From Nonomuraea lactucae (GTDB lineage Bacteria > Actinomycetota > Actinomycetes > Streptosporangiales > Streptosporangiaceae): a stretch of 33,361 bases of DNA. Below are positions 6,927 to 16,524 of the stretch, in pieces. The first letter of the stretch is position 1; every line of letters begins with the position of its first letter. The notes under the pieces are model-generated. The model did no database searches, was not told where the DNA came from, and worked only from the letters and a program-made list of their open reading frames with translations. A program made the translations under genes and the position numbers. The stretch covers positions 1 to 33,361 of the forward strand of contig NZ_QNFZ01000253.1 of the NCBI RefSeq assembly GCF_003313395.1, read 5' to 3'.

Positions 6927-8276
6927 TCAGGCCGGGATCCAGTTGCCGTGAAAGCCGGCCGGGACGCGGACCGGGACATACACCTCGGCCAGTGGCGGCG
7001 CAGCCAGGTCGGCGGCATCCAGGATGGCCAGATAGCTGCGGTCGGTGGCCCGGTCGTGGGCGAAGGTCATCAGGTAGCCGTCGTTCTCCCCTGCCGCGCC
7101 CGCCGCCACGAACACCGCCTCGCCGCAGGTGTGCCCGGCCGGGAAGCGGTGCACCGCCCGTACGCCGCCGTCGGCCAGGTCGTAGGCGTAGATCTCCGAC
7201 CGCTCCGGCTCGGCCTCCAGAGCGAAGCTGGTGGTGTAGCCGTAGCGGTGCGGCAGCCCGATCGCGCTGTCGGCGACACGCGGGTACTCGCTGGGCGCGT
7301 CGTCGATGGGGGCCTCGGCGACCGTGCCCGTGCGGGGGTCCAGGGTCCAGCGGTGCAACCTGGGCAGGCCGCCGTCGACGTCCTCGGGGCCGCCGCGCCA
7401 CATCGACGACACCCGGGTGCCGGTGACCGTGATCGTGCCGGTGGCGGGGTCCTCGAAGGCGTTCATGGTGTGCCAGACGTAGCACGGCGCGATGTCGAAC
7501 CAGCGTACGGGCGCGTCGTCGCCGGCCGTGCGGGGCAGGACGCCGAACCTGGCCTGGTGGGCGTCGTCCCAGCGCCATGGCGGTGCACCGGCGGCGGCCT
7601 GGGCCGCGTCGAAGACGACCGGCAGGTCCAGGAAGACCACGTGATCGCGGGTGACGGCGAAGTCGTGCATCATCGTCGCCCGCGGCATGTCGATCACCCG
7701 TGTCTGCACCACCTTCCCCGCGGCGTCGGCGCGGTAGTACGTCAGGTACGGCGGGCGCAGCCGGTAGCCGAAGAACAGCAGTTCGCCGGTGATCGGGCAG
7801 GTCTTCGGGTGCGCGGTCATCGGTGTCTCCAGCACCCCGTCGAAGGTGTAGGCCCCGATGGTCGCCAGGTCGGGCGTCACCTCGTACGGGAAGCCGCCCT
7901 CCTCCAGCGCGAACAGCCTGCCCGCGTGCGCGATCAGGTGCGTGTTGGCTGTGGTCACCCGGTAGTCGATCCGGCCCGTGCCGGGATCGAAGGCGAGGGC
8001 GAACCGGGACTCGCCGGGGTGCTCGTACAGCGGCGTGCGGACGTACCGGTTGCGGTACCAGCGCGCCCGACCGCCGTCCAGCGCGATCGTGTGGATCATG
8101 CCGTCGCCCGCGAAGGAGTGCGGCGACCAGCCGGTGCGCGGGTTGGGCCCGTTGCGGAAGAACTGGCCCGACAGCTCAGCGGGGACCTCGCCCGTCACCT
8201 TGGCGGGCTCCAGTGTCAGCTCCTCCGCGACTGGCGCGTTGTTGCCCGCGAGATGCAGCGGGACGGTCTCGGCCAT
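6927..8276 (-). CDS. Carotenoid oxygenase (carotenoid cleavage dioxygenase family)
   Basis: A 449-residue non-haem iron enzyme that cleaves a carbon-carbon double bond of an apocarotenoid, carotenoid or stilbene-like substrate. ATG 8276 is chosen because AGGAG stands 7 nt upstream. Family motifs are in order: FFRNGPNP (about 39-46), FAGDGMIH (about 55-62), and the four iron-binding His in TAHPK (156), MMHDFAVT (204), YVWHTMNAFE (269) and the C-terminal GFHGNW (443). Spacing and length fit a seven-bladed beta-propeller. It is flanked by two IS5-type fragments, and a truncated MarR gene lies just upstream on the same strand, so it may have lost its regulator. No carotenoid biosynthesis gene is in the window, so the substrate is unknown. 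Confidence 0.93.
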   Translation of the reverse strand: MAETVPLHLAGNNAPVAEELTLEPAKVTGEVPAELSGQFFRNGPNPRTGWSPHSFAGDGMIHTIALDGGRARWYRNRYVRTPLYEHPGESRFALAFDPGTGRIDYRVTTANTHLIAHAGRLFALEEGGFPYEVTPDLATIGAYTFDGVLETPMTAHPKTCPITGELLFFGYRLRPPYLTYYRADAAGKVVQTRVIDMPRATMMHDFAVTRDHVVFLDLPVVFDAAQAAAGAPPWRWDDAHQARFGVLPRTAGDDAPVRWFDIAPCYVWHTMNAFEDPATGTITVTGTRVSSMWRGGPEDVDGGLPRLHRWTLDPRTGTVAEAPIDDAPSEYPRVADSAIGLPHRYGYTTSFALEAEPERSEIYAYDLADGGVRAVHRFPAGHTCGEAVFVAAGAAGENDGYLMTFAHDRATDRSYLAILDAADLAAPPLAEVYVPVRVPAGFHGNWIPA

Positions 8277-8420
8277 GGTGGATCTCCTGTCAGCGTGGTT
8301 TGGGGACGCCGACAACCATGCGCGGGAAAATCCGCGAAGAACAGTCTTGTTTCGCCGGACGCCGTCAGCCGCCCGGCATACGCGCAGGCCAGGGCGGTGC
8401 GAGAAACTTCGGCGGCAGGC

Positions 8421-8683
8421 TCAGACGGAGGTCGTGACGAGGCCGCAGCGGGCACCCGGCTGGGCGTGGTCGCCAGCCGGGTGCCCGCGCTCAGCCGGCT
8501 GGGCGTAGTCGCCCAGCACCGAGGCCAGACGGCGCGGTGGGTGGGCGTGGCGACGGCGTGGCGGGCGCGGCCCTCGCCGGTGAGGCAGACGAAGATGCCG
8601 TGGCGGTCGGCCTGGCAGATGCACCGGCTCACCAGCCCGGCCCGCTCCAGGCGGGCGATCAGGCGCGACAGCGCGCTGGCATA
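8421..8683 (-). pseudogene. MarR-family regulator remnant, truncated by IS DNA and frameshifted
   Basis: On the minus strand, immediately beside the IS fragment, the frame reads SALSRLIARLERAGLVSRCI followed by CQADRHGIFVCLTGEGRARH. This is the recognition helix and wing of a MarR protein (the wing normally reads D-x-R-x-x-x-V-x-LT-x-x-G). The N-terminal half is missing and coding similarity stops at about 8683, where the IS copy begins. Near 8525-8535 one base is missing: the sequence continues as LASVLGDYAQPAERG in another frame, ending at TGA 8421-8423. It lies upstream of, and in line with, the carotenoid oxygenase gene, so it was plausibly that gene's regulator. It cannot make a working protein now. 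Confidence 0.7.
8449..8489. repeat. 16-bp inverted repeat within the MarR remnant tail
   Basis: gcgggcacccggctgg (8449-8464) pairs perfectly with 8474-8489 across a 9-nt loop. It lies in the frameshifted tail of the MarR remnant, about 170 bp upstream of the carotenoid oxygenase start, and could act as a terminator or attenuator in front of that gene. Confidence 0.75.
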
Positions 8684-8888
8684 TCGAGCGGACGAACGCC
8701 TGGCATAACGCCTTCACCCGCCTGGCCCGCTGTTACGAACGACGGGCGCAAGTTGTGGAGGCCTTTTTCGACCTCGCCGACGCCATCATCACCGTCCGTA
8801 ACCTGATCCGCCGCGCCTGGCACACTCACCGCTGGCACGCCCGACCCATCGACGCCGATGACCGTCACCTATCGGCGCGACCTCTAAG
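8684..8888 (+). mobile_element. 3' fragment of an IS5-type transposase, copy B
   Basis: Almost the same sequence as 6682-6887 (205 against 206 bp), in the same orientation. The frame from 8686 encodes ERTNAWHNAFTRLARCYERR, then AFFDLADAIITVRNLIRRAW and, without copy A's extra base, continues to DADDRHLSARPL. The homology starts at the identical base (tcgagcgg) and ends just after the conserved ctaag/ttaag. The rest of the IS is absent. Confidence 0.82.
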
Positions 8889-8986
8889 GGATACCCGCAG
8901 TAGGGGCCGGTGAGGGGGCGTCCAGCAAGGAGGCGGCCACTGAGTGCGGCCACTGAGGGTGGCCCGCACGGGGGAGCTGGGGTAGC

Positions 8987-9568
8987 TCAAAAATCGTGTA
9001 CGAGCCCGGGCAGCAGGGCGCGGACCGTGGCGTGGACGGCATCGAGGTCCACCGCCTCGGGAGCGACCCGCCACTGGGCGTGAACACCGATGACGGCCCC
9101 CACCAGCAGGACCGTGAACGCCTCCGGGGCCGTTCCCGGAGGTAGCGCCTCTGCCGGTATTCGGGCCTGTACGGCCTGCCGGAGTGCCGCGTGGAGCCGC
9201 GCGTAGTGCTCGCGGATCGGCGAGTCGACTTCCACGGCCTCGGCGAGCAGGGTGATGAACAGACGCGTGACAGGCAGGCGGACGAAGCCCATGACCTGGT
9301 CGAGCGGATCACCGGGGCGCTCCCCGGCGGCCGAGGCGAACCCGGTCAGCACGGCCTGGAGCTGATCGTCGACCACCGCTTCCAGCAGGCCCAGTTTGTT
9401 GCCGAAGTGCCAGGGGATGGAGCCGCGGCTGATGCCGGCCTTGTCGGCGATGTCGATGAAGCTCGTCTGCCGGTATCCCTTCTCGGCGAAGAGCTCGGCG
9501 GCGGCTTCCACCAGCAGCCGGCGGCTCTCATGAGTCCTCTCGACGCGTCGCGTGGCCATGCGGTCCAT
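8987..9568 (-). CDS. TetR-family transcriptional regulator
   Basis: A 193-residue protein (190 if ATG 9559 is used; neither start has a clear ribosome site). The N-terminal domain reads THESRRLLVEAAAELFAEKG, then YRQTSFIDIADKAGISRGSI and PWHFGNKLGLLEAVVDDQ, a standard TetR helix-turn-helix with the IPWHFGNK recognition segment. The C-terminal ligand domain (LPVTRLFITLLAEAVEVDSP ... AFTVLLVGAVIGVHAQWRVA) is like regulators of the AcrR type. It is divergent from the FAH-family operon, and the intergenic region contains a 9-bp inverted repeat covering the likely promoter, so it probably represses that operon and itself. The ligand may be a substrate of the operon's enzyme (inference). Confidence 0.9.
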   Translation of the reverse strand: MDRMATRRVERTHESRRLLVEAAAELFAEKGYRQTSFIDIADKAGISRGSIPWHFGNKLGLLEAVVDDQLQAVLTGFASAAGERPGDPLDQVMGFVRLPVTRLFITLLAEAVEVDSPIREHYARLHAALRQAVQARIPAEALPPGTAPEAFTVLLVGAVIGVHAQWRVAPEAVDLDAVHATVRALLPGLVHDF

Positions 9569-9597
9569 CTAACCAGGTATGCCGATCGACAGAGCGA

Positions 9598-9630
9598 ATG
9601 TTGACCGATATAGCCTATGCTGGCCAACAT
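9598..9630. promoter_or_regulatory. Inverted repeat, likely TetR operator
   Basis: Arms atgttgacc (9598-9606) and ggccaacat (9622-9630) match at 8 of 9 positions across a 15-bp spacer. The site is 29 bp from the TetR start and 20 bp before the TTG start of the FAH-type gene, so binding there could control both directions. Confidence 0.65.
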
Positions 9631-9650
9631 AGAAACGAGGAGGTTCTCCA

Positions 9651-11093
9651 TTGCGTTGGGTGACCTATGCGACGGACGCCGGAGACCGCGTGGGGGTGAT
9701 CGGCGAGGACCGGATCCACCCCGTCGCCCAGGGCGTCAGCCTGGTCGAGCTCATCGGCCGGGGCGCGGGGGGACTGCGGGCGGCCGGGGAGGCGGCCTTG
9801 GCGTCGGCGGCGCGGACGGTTCCGCTGGCGGAGGCCAGGCTGCGTGCGCCGACTCCGCGCCCGCCCTCGGTCCGCGACTGCCTGTGCTTCCTGGACCACA
9901 TGCGCAACTGCCGGCAGGCCACCGGCTCGCCCCGCACGCTCGAGGACGCCTGGTACCAGATCCCTGCCTTCTACTTCGCCTGCCCCTCCACGATCGTCGG
10001 CCCGCACGACGATGTGGCGATCTCGCCAGGCAGCGCGTGGTTCGACTTCGAGCTGGAGATCGCCGCCGTCATCGGCCCGGGCGGCCGGGACCTCACCCCG
10101 GAGCAGGCCGAGGAGCACATCATCGGCTACACGATCTACAACGACTGGTCAGCGCGCGATCTGCAACTGCGCGAGACCCCGCTGGCGATCGGCCAGGCCA
10201 AGGGCAAGGACGGCGCGGCCACGCTCGGGCCGTTCCTGGTCACCCCGGACGAGCTGGAGCCCCACCGCCGCGACGGGAGGCTCGCCCTGCGGGTCGAGGC
10301 GAAGGTCAACGGCAGGACCATCGGCTCGGGCCGTACCGACGCCATGGACTGGAGCTTCGGCGATGTCATCTCTTACGCCTCGCGCGGTGTGGATCTGCTG
10401 CCCGGTGACGTGTTCGGTTCGGGCACGGTGCCCGGCTGCTGCCTCATCGAGCACCTGTCCCTCACCGATCCGGCCGCCTTCCCCGGCTGGTTGCGGAACG
10501 GCGACGTCGTCGAGCTGACGGTCGAAGGGCTGGGCCGTACCCGCCAGACCGTCCGCGCGTCCGACGCGCCGTACCCGCTGACGCCCCGGCACAACCCCGA
10601 CCGGCGGCCTCCACGCCCGCGCGTGAACCACGCACCGTCCAAACTGCCCTACACGCGCGGCCTGCACGAGGTCGGCACGGGTGTGTGGGCCTGGCTGCTG
10701 CCCGACGGCGGGTACGGCCGGAGCAACGCGGGCCTGGTCGCGGGCGAGGGCGCCTCCCTTCTGGTCGACACCTTGTTCGACCTGCCGCTGACGGCCGAGA
10801 TGCTCGGCGCCATGCGTGCGATCACTGATCGGCACCCTCTCACCCGCGCCGTCATCACCCACGCCAACGGCGACCACACCCACGGCAACCAGTCGCTGGG
10901 CGACCAGGTCCAGATCATCGCCGCGTTCGAGGCGGCCGAGACGGTGGACCTCGGCGAGTACGCCACCTGGCTGGACGCCGAGCGGATCGTGGTCAACATC
11001 CACCGCCGCTACCGCGAACGCGACCCCTCCAACACACCCGAGCTGGACCAGATGACGCTGATGGCCATGATGGCGGAAAGGGAGCTCTCGTGA
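9651..11093 (+). CDS. Fumarylacetoacetate hydrolase-family protein fused to a truncated metallo-beta-lactamase-fold domain
   Basis: 480 residues from TTG 9651, supported by GAGGAGG at 9637-9643. Residues 1 to about 305 are a full FAH-type enzyme (hydrolase or decarboxylase/isomerase of 2-oxo acids in aromatic catabolism): metal ligands in FDFELEIAAVIG (E134, E136) and YNDWSARDLQ (D165), lysine in GQAKGKDG, and a late GSGTVPGC. From about 332 a second domain begins, PYTRGLHEVGTGVWAWLLPD, GLVAGEGASLLVDTLFDLPL, and the metal motif THANGDHTHGN at about 403-413 (H-x-x-x-DH type). It then jumps straight from AAFEAAETV to DLGEYATWLDAERIVVNIHR. The central part of a lactamase fold, with its later metal ligands, is missing. 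So the FAH part may be active while the second domain should not be. It heads an operon with the next two genes. Confidence 0.85.
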   Translation: MRWVTYATDAGDRVGVIGEDRIHPVAQGVSLVELIGRGAGGLRAAGEAALASAARTVPLAEARLRAPTPRPPSVRDCLCFLDHMRNCRQATGSPRTLEDAWYQIPAFYFACPSTIVGPHDDVAISPGSAWFDFELEIAAVIGPGGRDLTPEQAEEHIIGYTIYNDWSARDLQLRETPLAIGQAKGKDGAATLGPFLVTPDELEPHRRDGRLALRVEAKVNGRTIGSGRTDAMDWSFGDVISYASRGVDLLPGDVFGSGTVPGCCLIEHLSLTDPAAFPGWLRNGDVVELTVEGLGRTRQTVRASDAPYPLTPRHNPDRRPPRPRVNHAPSKLPYTRGLHEVGTGVWAWLLPDGGYGRSNAGLVAGEGASLLVDTLFDLPLTAEMLGAMRAITDRHPLTRAVITHANGDHTHGNQSLGDQVQIIAAFEAAETVDLGEYATWLDAERIVVNIHRRYRERDPSNTPELDQMTLMAMMAERELS

Positions 11094-11620
11094 GATTGTC
11101 GAAGACCGCCCATACCTCCCACCCGTGGCGCATCCACCAACTCGCGAGTGACTTCTCGGTCGAGGACGTGTGGTCGTTCCGCACGCCCGGAGCCGGGCCC
11201 GACGACTTCCCGACGATGCTCGCGGCGATGCGGGCTACCGGCGGACTCGTGAAACAGCGGGTCGCCTCGCTCCGCGACCGCCTGCCCAGCGACGTCCGCG
11301 ACGCTTTCCGCGGTCCGGACAACGAGAGCATGCCACTCAAAGCGGTCTACGAACTCGACATGGAGGCCGCACGCGAGCTGGCGAACCAGACCGTGCACAC
11401 CCTGATGCATCTCGGCTGGGTCCATGGAGCGAACGGCGACCATGAGCTGCGGATGGCCGTCCTCGTCAAGCCCAACGGATGGTTCGGGCGGCTCTACATG
11501 GCCGCCATCGCGCCTTTCCGATACCTCATCGTCTACCCAGCCCTGACCCGGCAGTGGGAACGAGCGTGGCGCGACCGCAACCACGCGGAGGCGGAGTATC
11601 AAGAAGGGACGTCACGATGA
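11090..11620 (+). CDS. DUF2867-type protein
   Basis: 176 residues from GTG 11090, which overlaps the previous stop as GTGA, so translation is coupled. The N-terminus TAHTSHPWRIHQLASDFSVE followed by DVWSFRTPGAGPDDFPTML, and the tail AIAPFRYLIVYPALTRQWER, match what I recall of actinobacterial DUF2867 proteins, which have an SRPBCC-like helix-grip feel but no assigned activity. A hydrophobic patch near residues 133-153 could sit on a membrane. Position in the operon between an FAH-type enzyme and a small membrane protein suggests one shared pathway, which cannot be named. Confidence 0.75.
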   Translation: MRLSKTAHTSHPWRIHQLASDFSVEDVWSFRTPGAGPDDFPTMLAAMRATGGLVKQRVASLRDRLPSDVRDAFRGPDNESMPLKAVYELDMEAARELANQTVHTLMHLGWVHGANGDHELRMAVLVKPNGWFGRLYMAAIAPFRYLIVYPALTRQWERAWRDRNHAEAEYQEGTSR

Positions 11621-12072
11621 ACTCCAGAAAGCGGCTGCTCCGCTGGGCGAGCGGGATCATGCTCGTGCTGGGCACGGGGCACCTGTCCCTGCTGGCGCTC
11701 GCCGCCTGGGAGGACATTACCGGCTGGGTGGATCGGGGGCTGTGGGCAGCCGTCCCGCTCCAACTGACAGACGGGGCCGCCGTTCAGACGGTGGAGTCCC
11801 TTCAGAACAAGGTCACCTTCTGGGCCGGTCCGGGAAGCTTCGCCGTGCCCCTTGTTCTCCTGGGTTGCCTGACATGGCACCTCGCCGGACGTGGAGTGGC
11901 TGTGCCCGCCGGAATCGGCTGGGGTCTCGCGACCTGGTGTGCGTTAGGCGGCGTCCTTCTTGTGCCATCCCCGTTCTTCGCCGGGATCGTCTCCGGGGCA
12001 CTCATCATCTTGGCAGCGCGGAAGGAAGACCGGCCGGGACCATCCCGAGACCGGGAGCCGGACCTGGCGTGA
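11617..12072 (+). CDS. Small four-TM membrane protein, DUF6463-like
   Basis: 151 residues from ATG 11617, again overlapping the preceding stop (ATGA). Four hydrophobic segments are visible: LLRWASGIMLVLGTGHLSLL, then after a loop with RGLWAAVPL the stretch FWAGPGSFAVPLVLLGCLTW, then PAGIGWGLATWCALGGVLLV, and FFAGIVSGALIILAAR, with a basic/acidic C-terminal tail. The 'FW-x-x-x-GSFA-x-PL-x-LLG' signature fits the DUF6463 family as I remember it. Function unknown. It is the last gene of the three-gene operon controlled by the upstream TetR. Confidence 0.75.
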   Translation: MNSRKRLLRWASGIMLVLGTGHLSLLALAAWEDITGWVDRGLWAAVPLQLTDGAAVQTVESLQNKVTFWAGPGSFAVPLVLLGCLTWHLAGRGVAVPAGIGWGLATWCALGGVLLVPSPFFAGIVSGALIILAARKEDRPGPSRDREPDLA

Positions 12073-12928
12073 TCCGCCCCACCAGTGGCGGCGGTAGGGA
12101 GCCCGGCGGAGTCCTGGACGTCCAGGATCTCGGCGGTCTCTCCGCCGCTGTACGGGGGCGGTGCTGGACGGCGGCGCTGTACGGGGCCGCTGTACGGGCC
12201 GCCACATCTTGTGGGTGCCTGACCGCACCTCTTCAGCTACGACCTTGCCCGGCCGGGTGACGGCGGCTCGATCCGCTCAGCCCGGCACTGCCTGAGGAAT
12301 TTTCCGCGCACCCGATCCGGCTGCCGCCCGGCGTCGCCCACCCTGCGGCGAGGCGCTGGGACGCGTGGCATCCGGTCGGAGTGGCGGGGGTCGAGGGCCT
12401 AGAAGCAGGTGCCGGGCGTCGGGAAGCGGGGCCGGTCGTGGCGAACGTGGCGTGGGGGAGTGGGGTCGGTCCGTCGGGGTGCGGCGAGTGCGTGACCGCC
12501 GGGAGGGGTGATCACCAGGGATGACTGCCGGGAGGTGACTGCCGGGAGGTGATCGCAAGGGAGGGGCCGCCAGGGAGGGGCCGCCAGGGGGTGACTGCAG
12601 GAGCGCGCCTTGACTGCGGATGAGGGAGGAGGAGGGGGCATCGGCCGTTCGGGATCGTGTGCTCGGTTGGCCGGTGGCACACGGTGCGGCCGATGATGCT
12701 GCCGGTGTCAGACGGCTAGATCTCTGTCAGGTGGATCTCTGTCAGGTCCAGATCACGCCCCGCACCATGGCTGCTCCTTTCCGGCACGGTCCGCTCGTGA
12801 AGTGAGCGGCCTCCATTCGTGGACCACGACATACGGGTGGCCCCGTTGCCCCAACGTAGCGGTTCCCATCGCGCAGCGCACACTCCGCAATTATTGTGTT
12901 ACATATCGTTAGTCAGGGAGGAGACGTG
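12073..12928. other. Gene-free, repeat-bearing stretch
   Basis: No supported gene in 856 bp. It contains gctgtacggg three times (12147, 12176, 12189), tgactgccgggagg twice (12522-12535, 12536-12549), gaggggccgccagg twice in tandem (12561-12574, 12575-12588) and gatctctgtcaggt twice (12719, 12734). Possible reading frames are Pro/Arg/Ser-rich with no start signals. The last 30 bp carry the ribosome site of the GGDEF gene. Confidence 0.6.
12561..12588. repeat. Perfect 14-bp tandem duplication next to an imperfect one
   Basis: gaggggccgccagg occurs twice without gap. Just upstream, tgactgccgggagg is also duplicated head-to-tail (12522-12549). Neither is within a gene; replication slippage is the simplest source. 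Confidence 0.85.
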
Positions 12929-14242
12929 ATGGCTGCCTCCGGTCACCCTTCGATCACGCCTCGCGACAGTGTGTCAACACTGGTCAGCCGATGGCCGTTG
13001 CTCGGGCAGCGTCGCCCGTTGGTGGTCTATCTCGTCGGGATCGCGGCTGTGGACATCGCCGCGATCGCAGGATTCGCGACGGCGACCGAGTTCCGCTTGG
13101 CGGACGCGGTGACGTTCGCCGCTCTCATGGCGTGCGGCGTGGCCTGTGTCGAGGCCACCAGGCGCCTCGGCGTCCCGGCGGGTGTCTCCCGTGACCTCCT
13201 GTCGGCGTGGTGGCTGCCGGTGGCGCTGCTGCTGCCGCCGCTCTACGCCCTGCTCGCGCCGATTGTGATGCAGGTGCTGCTGCAGTGGCGGGTCCGTGCC
13301 ACGGTGCTCCATCGCCGGGTGGTCACGGCGGCGGCCATCGGGCTGGCGGGATGCGCCGCCTCCGTGGCGTTCCATTGGCTGGTGTCCGAGCCGTGGCTGG
13401 TCTCAGGCCCGTCGGCGCTGTCGCGGGGGGAGAGCGGCGCGATCGCGCTCGCGGTAGCGGCGGCCGTGGTGTTCGCGCTGCTCAACACGGCTCTGATCGC
13501 GGTCGCCGCGCACACCGCCGACCCCGAGCTGCCGTGGCGAGAGGTCCTGTGGGACAGGGAGAGCGTGCTGCTCGACGTCGTGGAGCTGTGCCTGGGCGTC
13601 AGCGTGGCGGTCGCGACTAGCCTCAACCTCGCCCTGCTGATCATCGCGCTGCCTCCGGTCGTGCTGCTCCAGCGCAGCCTGCTGCACGCCCAGCTCCAGG
13701 CGGCCGCCCGCACCGACCCCAAGACCGGCCTGCTCAACGCGGCGGCCTGGCAGCGCGAGGCCGACACCGAGATCGTCCGCGCCCGTCGCACCGGTGAGAC
13801 CCTGGCGCTCCTCATCATCGACATCGACCACTTCAAACGCGTCAACGACCGCCATGGTCACCTCGTGGGCGACCAGGTGCTGGCGGGTGTCGCGACGACC
13901 CTGCGCACCCAGTTGCGCGACTACGACGTGGTGGGACGCTTCGGCGGCGAGGAGTTCGTGGTCCTGCTTCCGGGGGCCGACCTCCACGAGGCCCGCCAGG
14001 TCGCCGAACGGCTCCGCAACCGCATCAGCCACATGGCGGTCGCCGCCGACGACGCCATGATCACCGTCACCGTCTCGGCGGGGGTCGCCATCATGAGTGT
14101 GCACGGAGACGACCTCATCGAGCTCCTCGCCGCCGCCGACCTCGCCCTCTACCGGGCCAAGGAGCTCGGCCGAGACCGCATCTGCATCCCCGCCGTGCAG
14201 CCCCCGCCCCCGCAGATCCCCGAAGCCCCTCCAGCCGCCTGA
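12929..14242 (+). CDS. Membrane-anchored diguanylate cyclase (GGDEF domain)
   Basis: 437 residues from ATG 12929, behind GGAGGAG at 12916-12922 (GTG 12926 is also possible). The N-terminal ~240 residues have about six hydrophobic segments (for example VVYLVGIAAVDIAAIAGFAT, LPVALLLPPLYALLAPIVMQ, AIALAVAAAVVFALLNTALI, ELCLGVSVAVATSLNLALLI), a probable sensor I cannot name. A GGDEF domain follows: DPKTGLLNAAAWQRE, LLIIDIDHFKRVNDRHGHLV, then VVGRFGGEEFVVLLPGAD and TVSAGVA. The active site is GGEEF, and RDYD just before VVGR is the RxxD inhibitory site, so c-di-GMP synthesis with product inhibition is expected. No EAL domain is present. In actinobacteria c-di-GMP controls BldD and development, though the role here is unknown. 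Confidence 0.93.
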   Translation: MAASGHPSITPRDSVSTLVSRWPLLGQRRPLVVYLVGIAAVDIAAIAGFATATEFRLADAVTFAALMACGVACVEATRRLGVPAGVSRDLLSAWWLPVALLLPPLYALLAPIVMQVLLQWRVRATVLHRRVVTAAAIGLAGCAASVAFHWLVSEPWLVSGPSALSRGESGAIALAVAAAVVFALLNTALIAVAAHTADPELPWREVLWDRESVLLDVVELCLGVSVAVATSLNLALLIIALPPVVLLQRSLLHAQLQAAARTDPKTGLLNAAAWQREADTEIVRARRTGETLALLIIDIDHFKRVNDRHGHLVGDQVLAGVATTLRTQLRDYDVVGRFGGEEFVVLLPGADLHEARQVAERLRNRISHMAVAADDAMITVTVSAGVAIMSVHGDDLIELLAAADLALYRAKELGRDRICIPAVQPPPPQIPEAPPAA

Positions 14243-14859
14243 CCGACCACCTCGCCGCCCTCTCTCACAACCGACCGTCCAGTAGCCCTGAGTGGTTCCA
14301 GGTGTCCGGGTGTCTCGGGTGTCCGAGCGTTCGGTTGTCCGGGGGGCCGGGTGTCTCCTCCAGGTGTCCCGGTGTTCCAGCGTCCGGACGGCCTGATGTC
14401 TCGGTGTCTGGGTGTCTGGGCGTCGTCCAGGTGTCCGGGCGTCTCAGCGCGCCGCGTCATCCGCCGGCCGCTTCAGTGGCCCACGTGTCGTGGAGTTCCT
14501 CGGGGGTATCCGGTGACTCTCCGGTCGGCGGGTCAAGGGGTGCGCGGAGCCGGGCTCCAGGGGTCGGTGGGTGGCAGGCGGCCCGCAGCGGGCACGGCGG
14601 CGTGTCCTCGCATCCGACGACGTCGCGTCGGGGTGGGCGTGGCAGGGCTGTGCGTGTCAGGTGAAGGTTGTCGTGTTCGCTGTTGTGCCGGGCCTCGGGG
14701 GGACTGGTCCTGTCGGGGTCGGATCGTCGGGGCGAGGGTCACGCCACGGAGGGTTCGGCGTCCGCGATCGCTACAACCCCGTCACCTGCCTACGGGTATC
14801 TCTGAGGCCGGACGCGGGGGCGGCGGAAGCCAGGCTTGGGAGCCCCTAAGCTAGATGAC
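14243..14859. other. Gene-free stretch with degenerate GTGTC-rich repeats
   Basis: No supported gene. From about 14298 to 14446 the plus strand is a loose array of gtgtccggg/gtgtctggg-type words (for example around 14300, 14351, 14404, 14431), separated by 8-20 bp. It looks like a decayed minisatellite rather than coding sequence. The rest to 14859 shows no clear structure apart from the lead-in to ettA. Confidence 0.55.
14298..14446. repeat. Degenerate short repeats, GTGTC(C/T)GGG words
   Basis: Words such as gtgtccgggtgtctcgg and gtgtctgggtgtctggg recur irregularly on the plus strand within 150 bp. The irregular spacing and lack of exact spacers exclude a CRISPR array. Confidence 0.6.

Positions 14860-16524
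<1,665 letters not shown>

Noticed and set aside
6948-8708. 586-codon plus-strand frame antisense to the carotenoid oxygenase
   Set aside because: Crosses the oxygenase gene, the MarR remnant and the start of an IS fragment; composition is that of a shadow frame.
12620-12805. 61-codon frame with repeated DLCQV
   Set aside because: The repeat in the protein is simply the gatctctgtcaggt duplication in the DNA; no start signal and no neighbour in the same transcript.
14298-14446. Possible CRISPR-like array of GTGTC-rich words
   Set aside because: Units are short, irregular and not separated by unique spacers of even length; no cas gene nearby.
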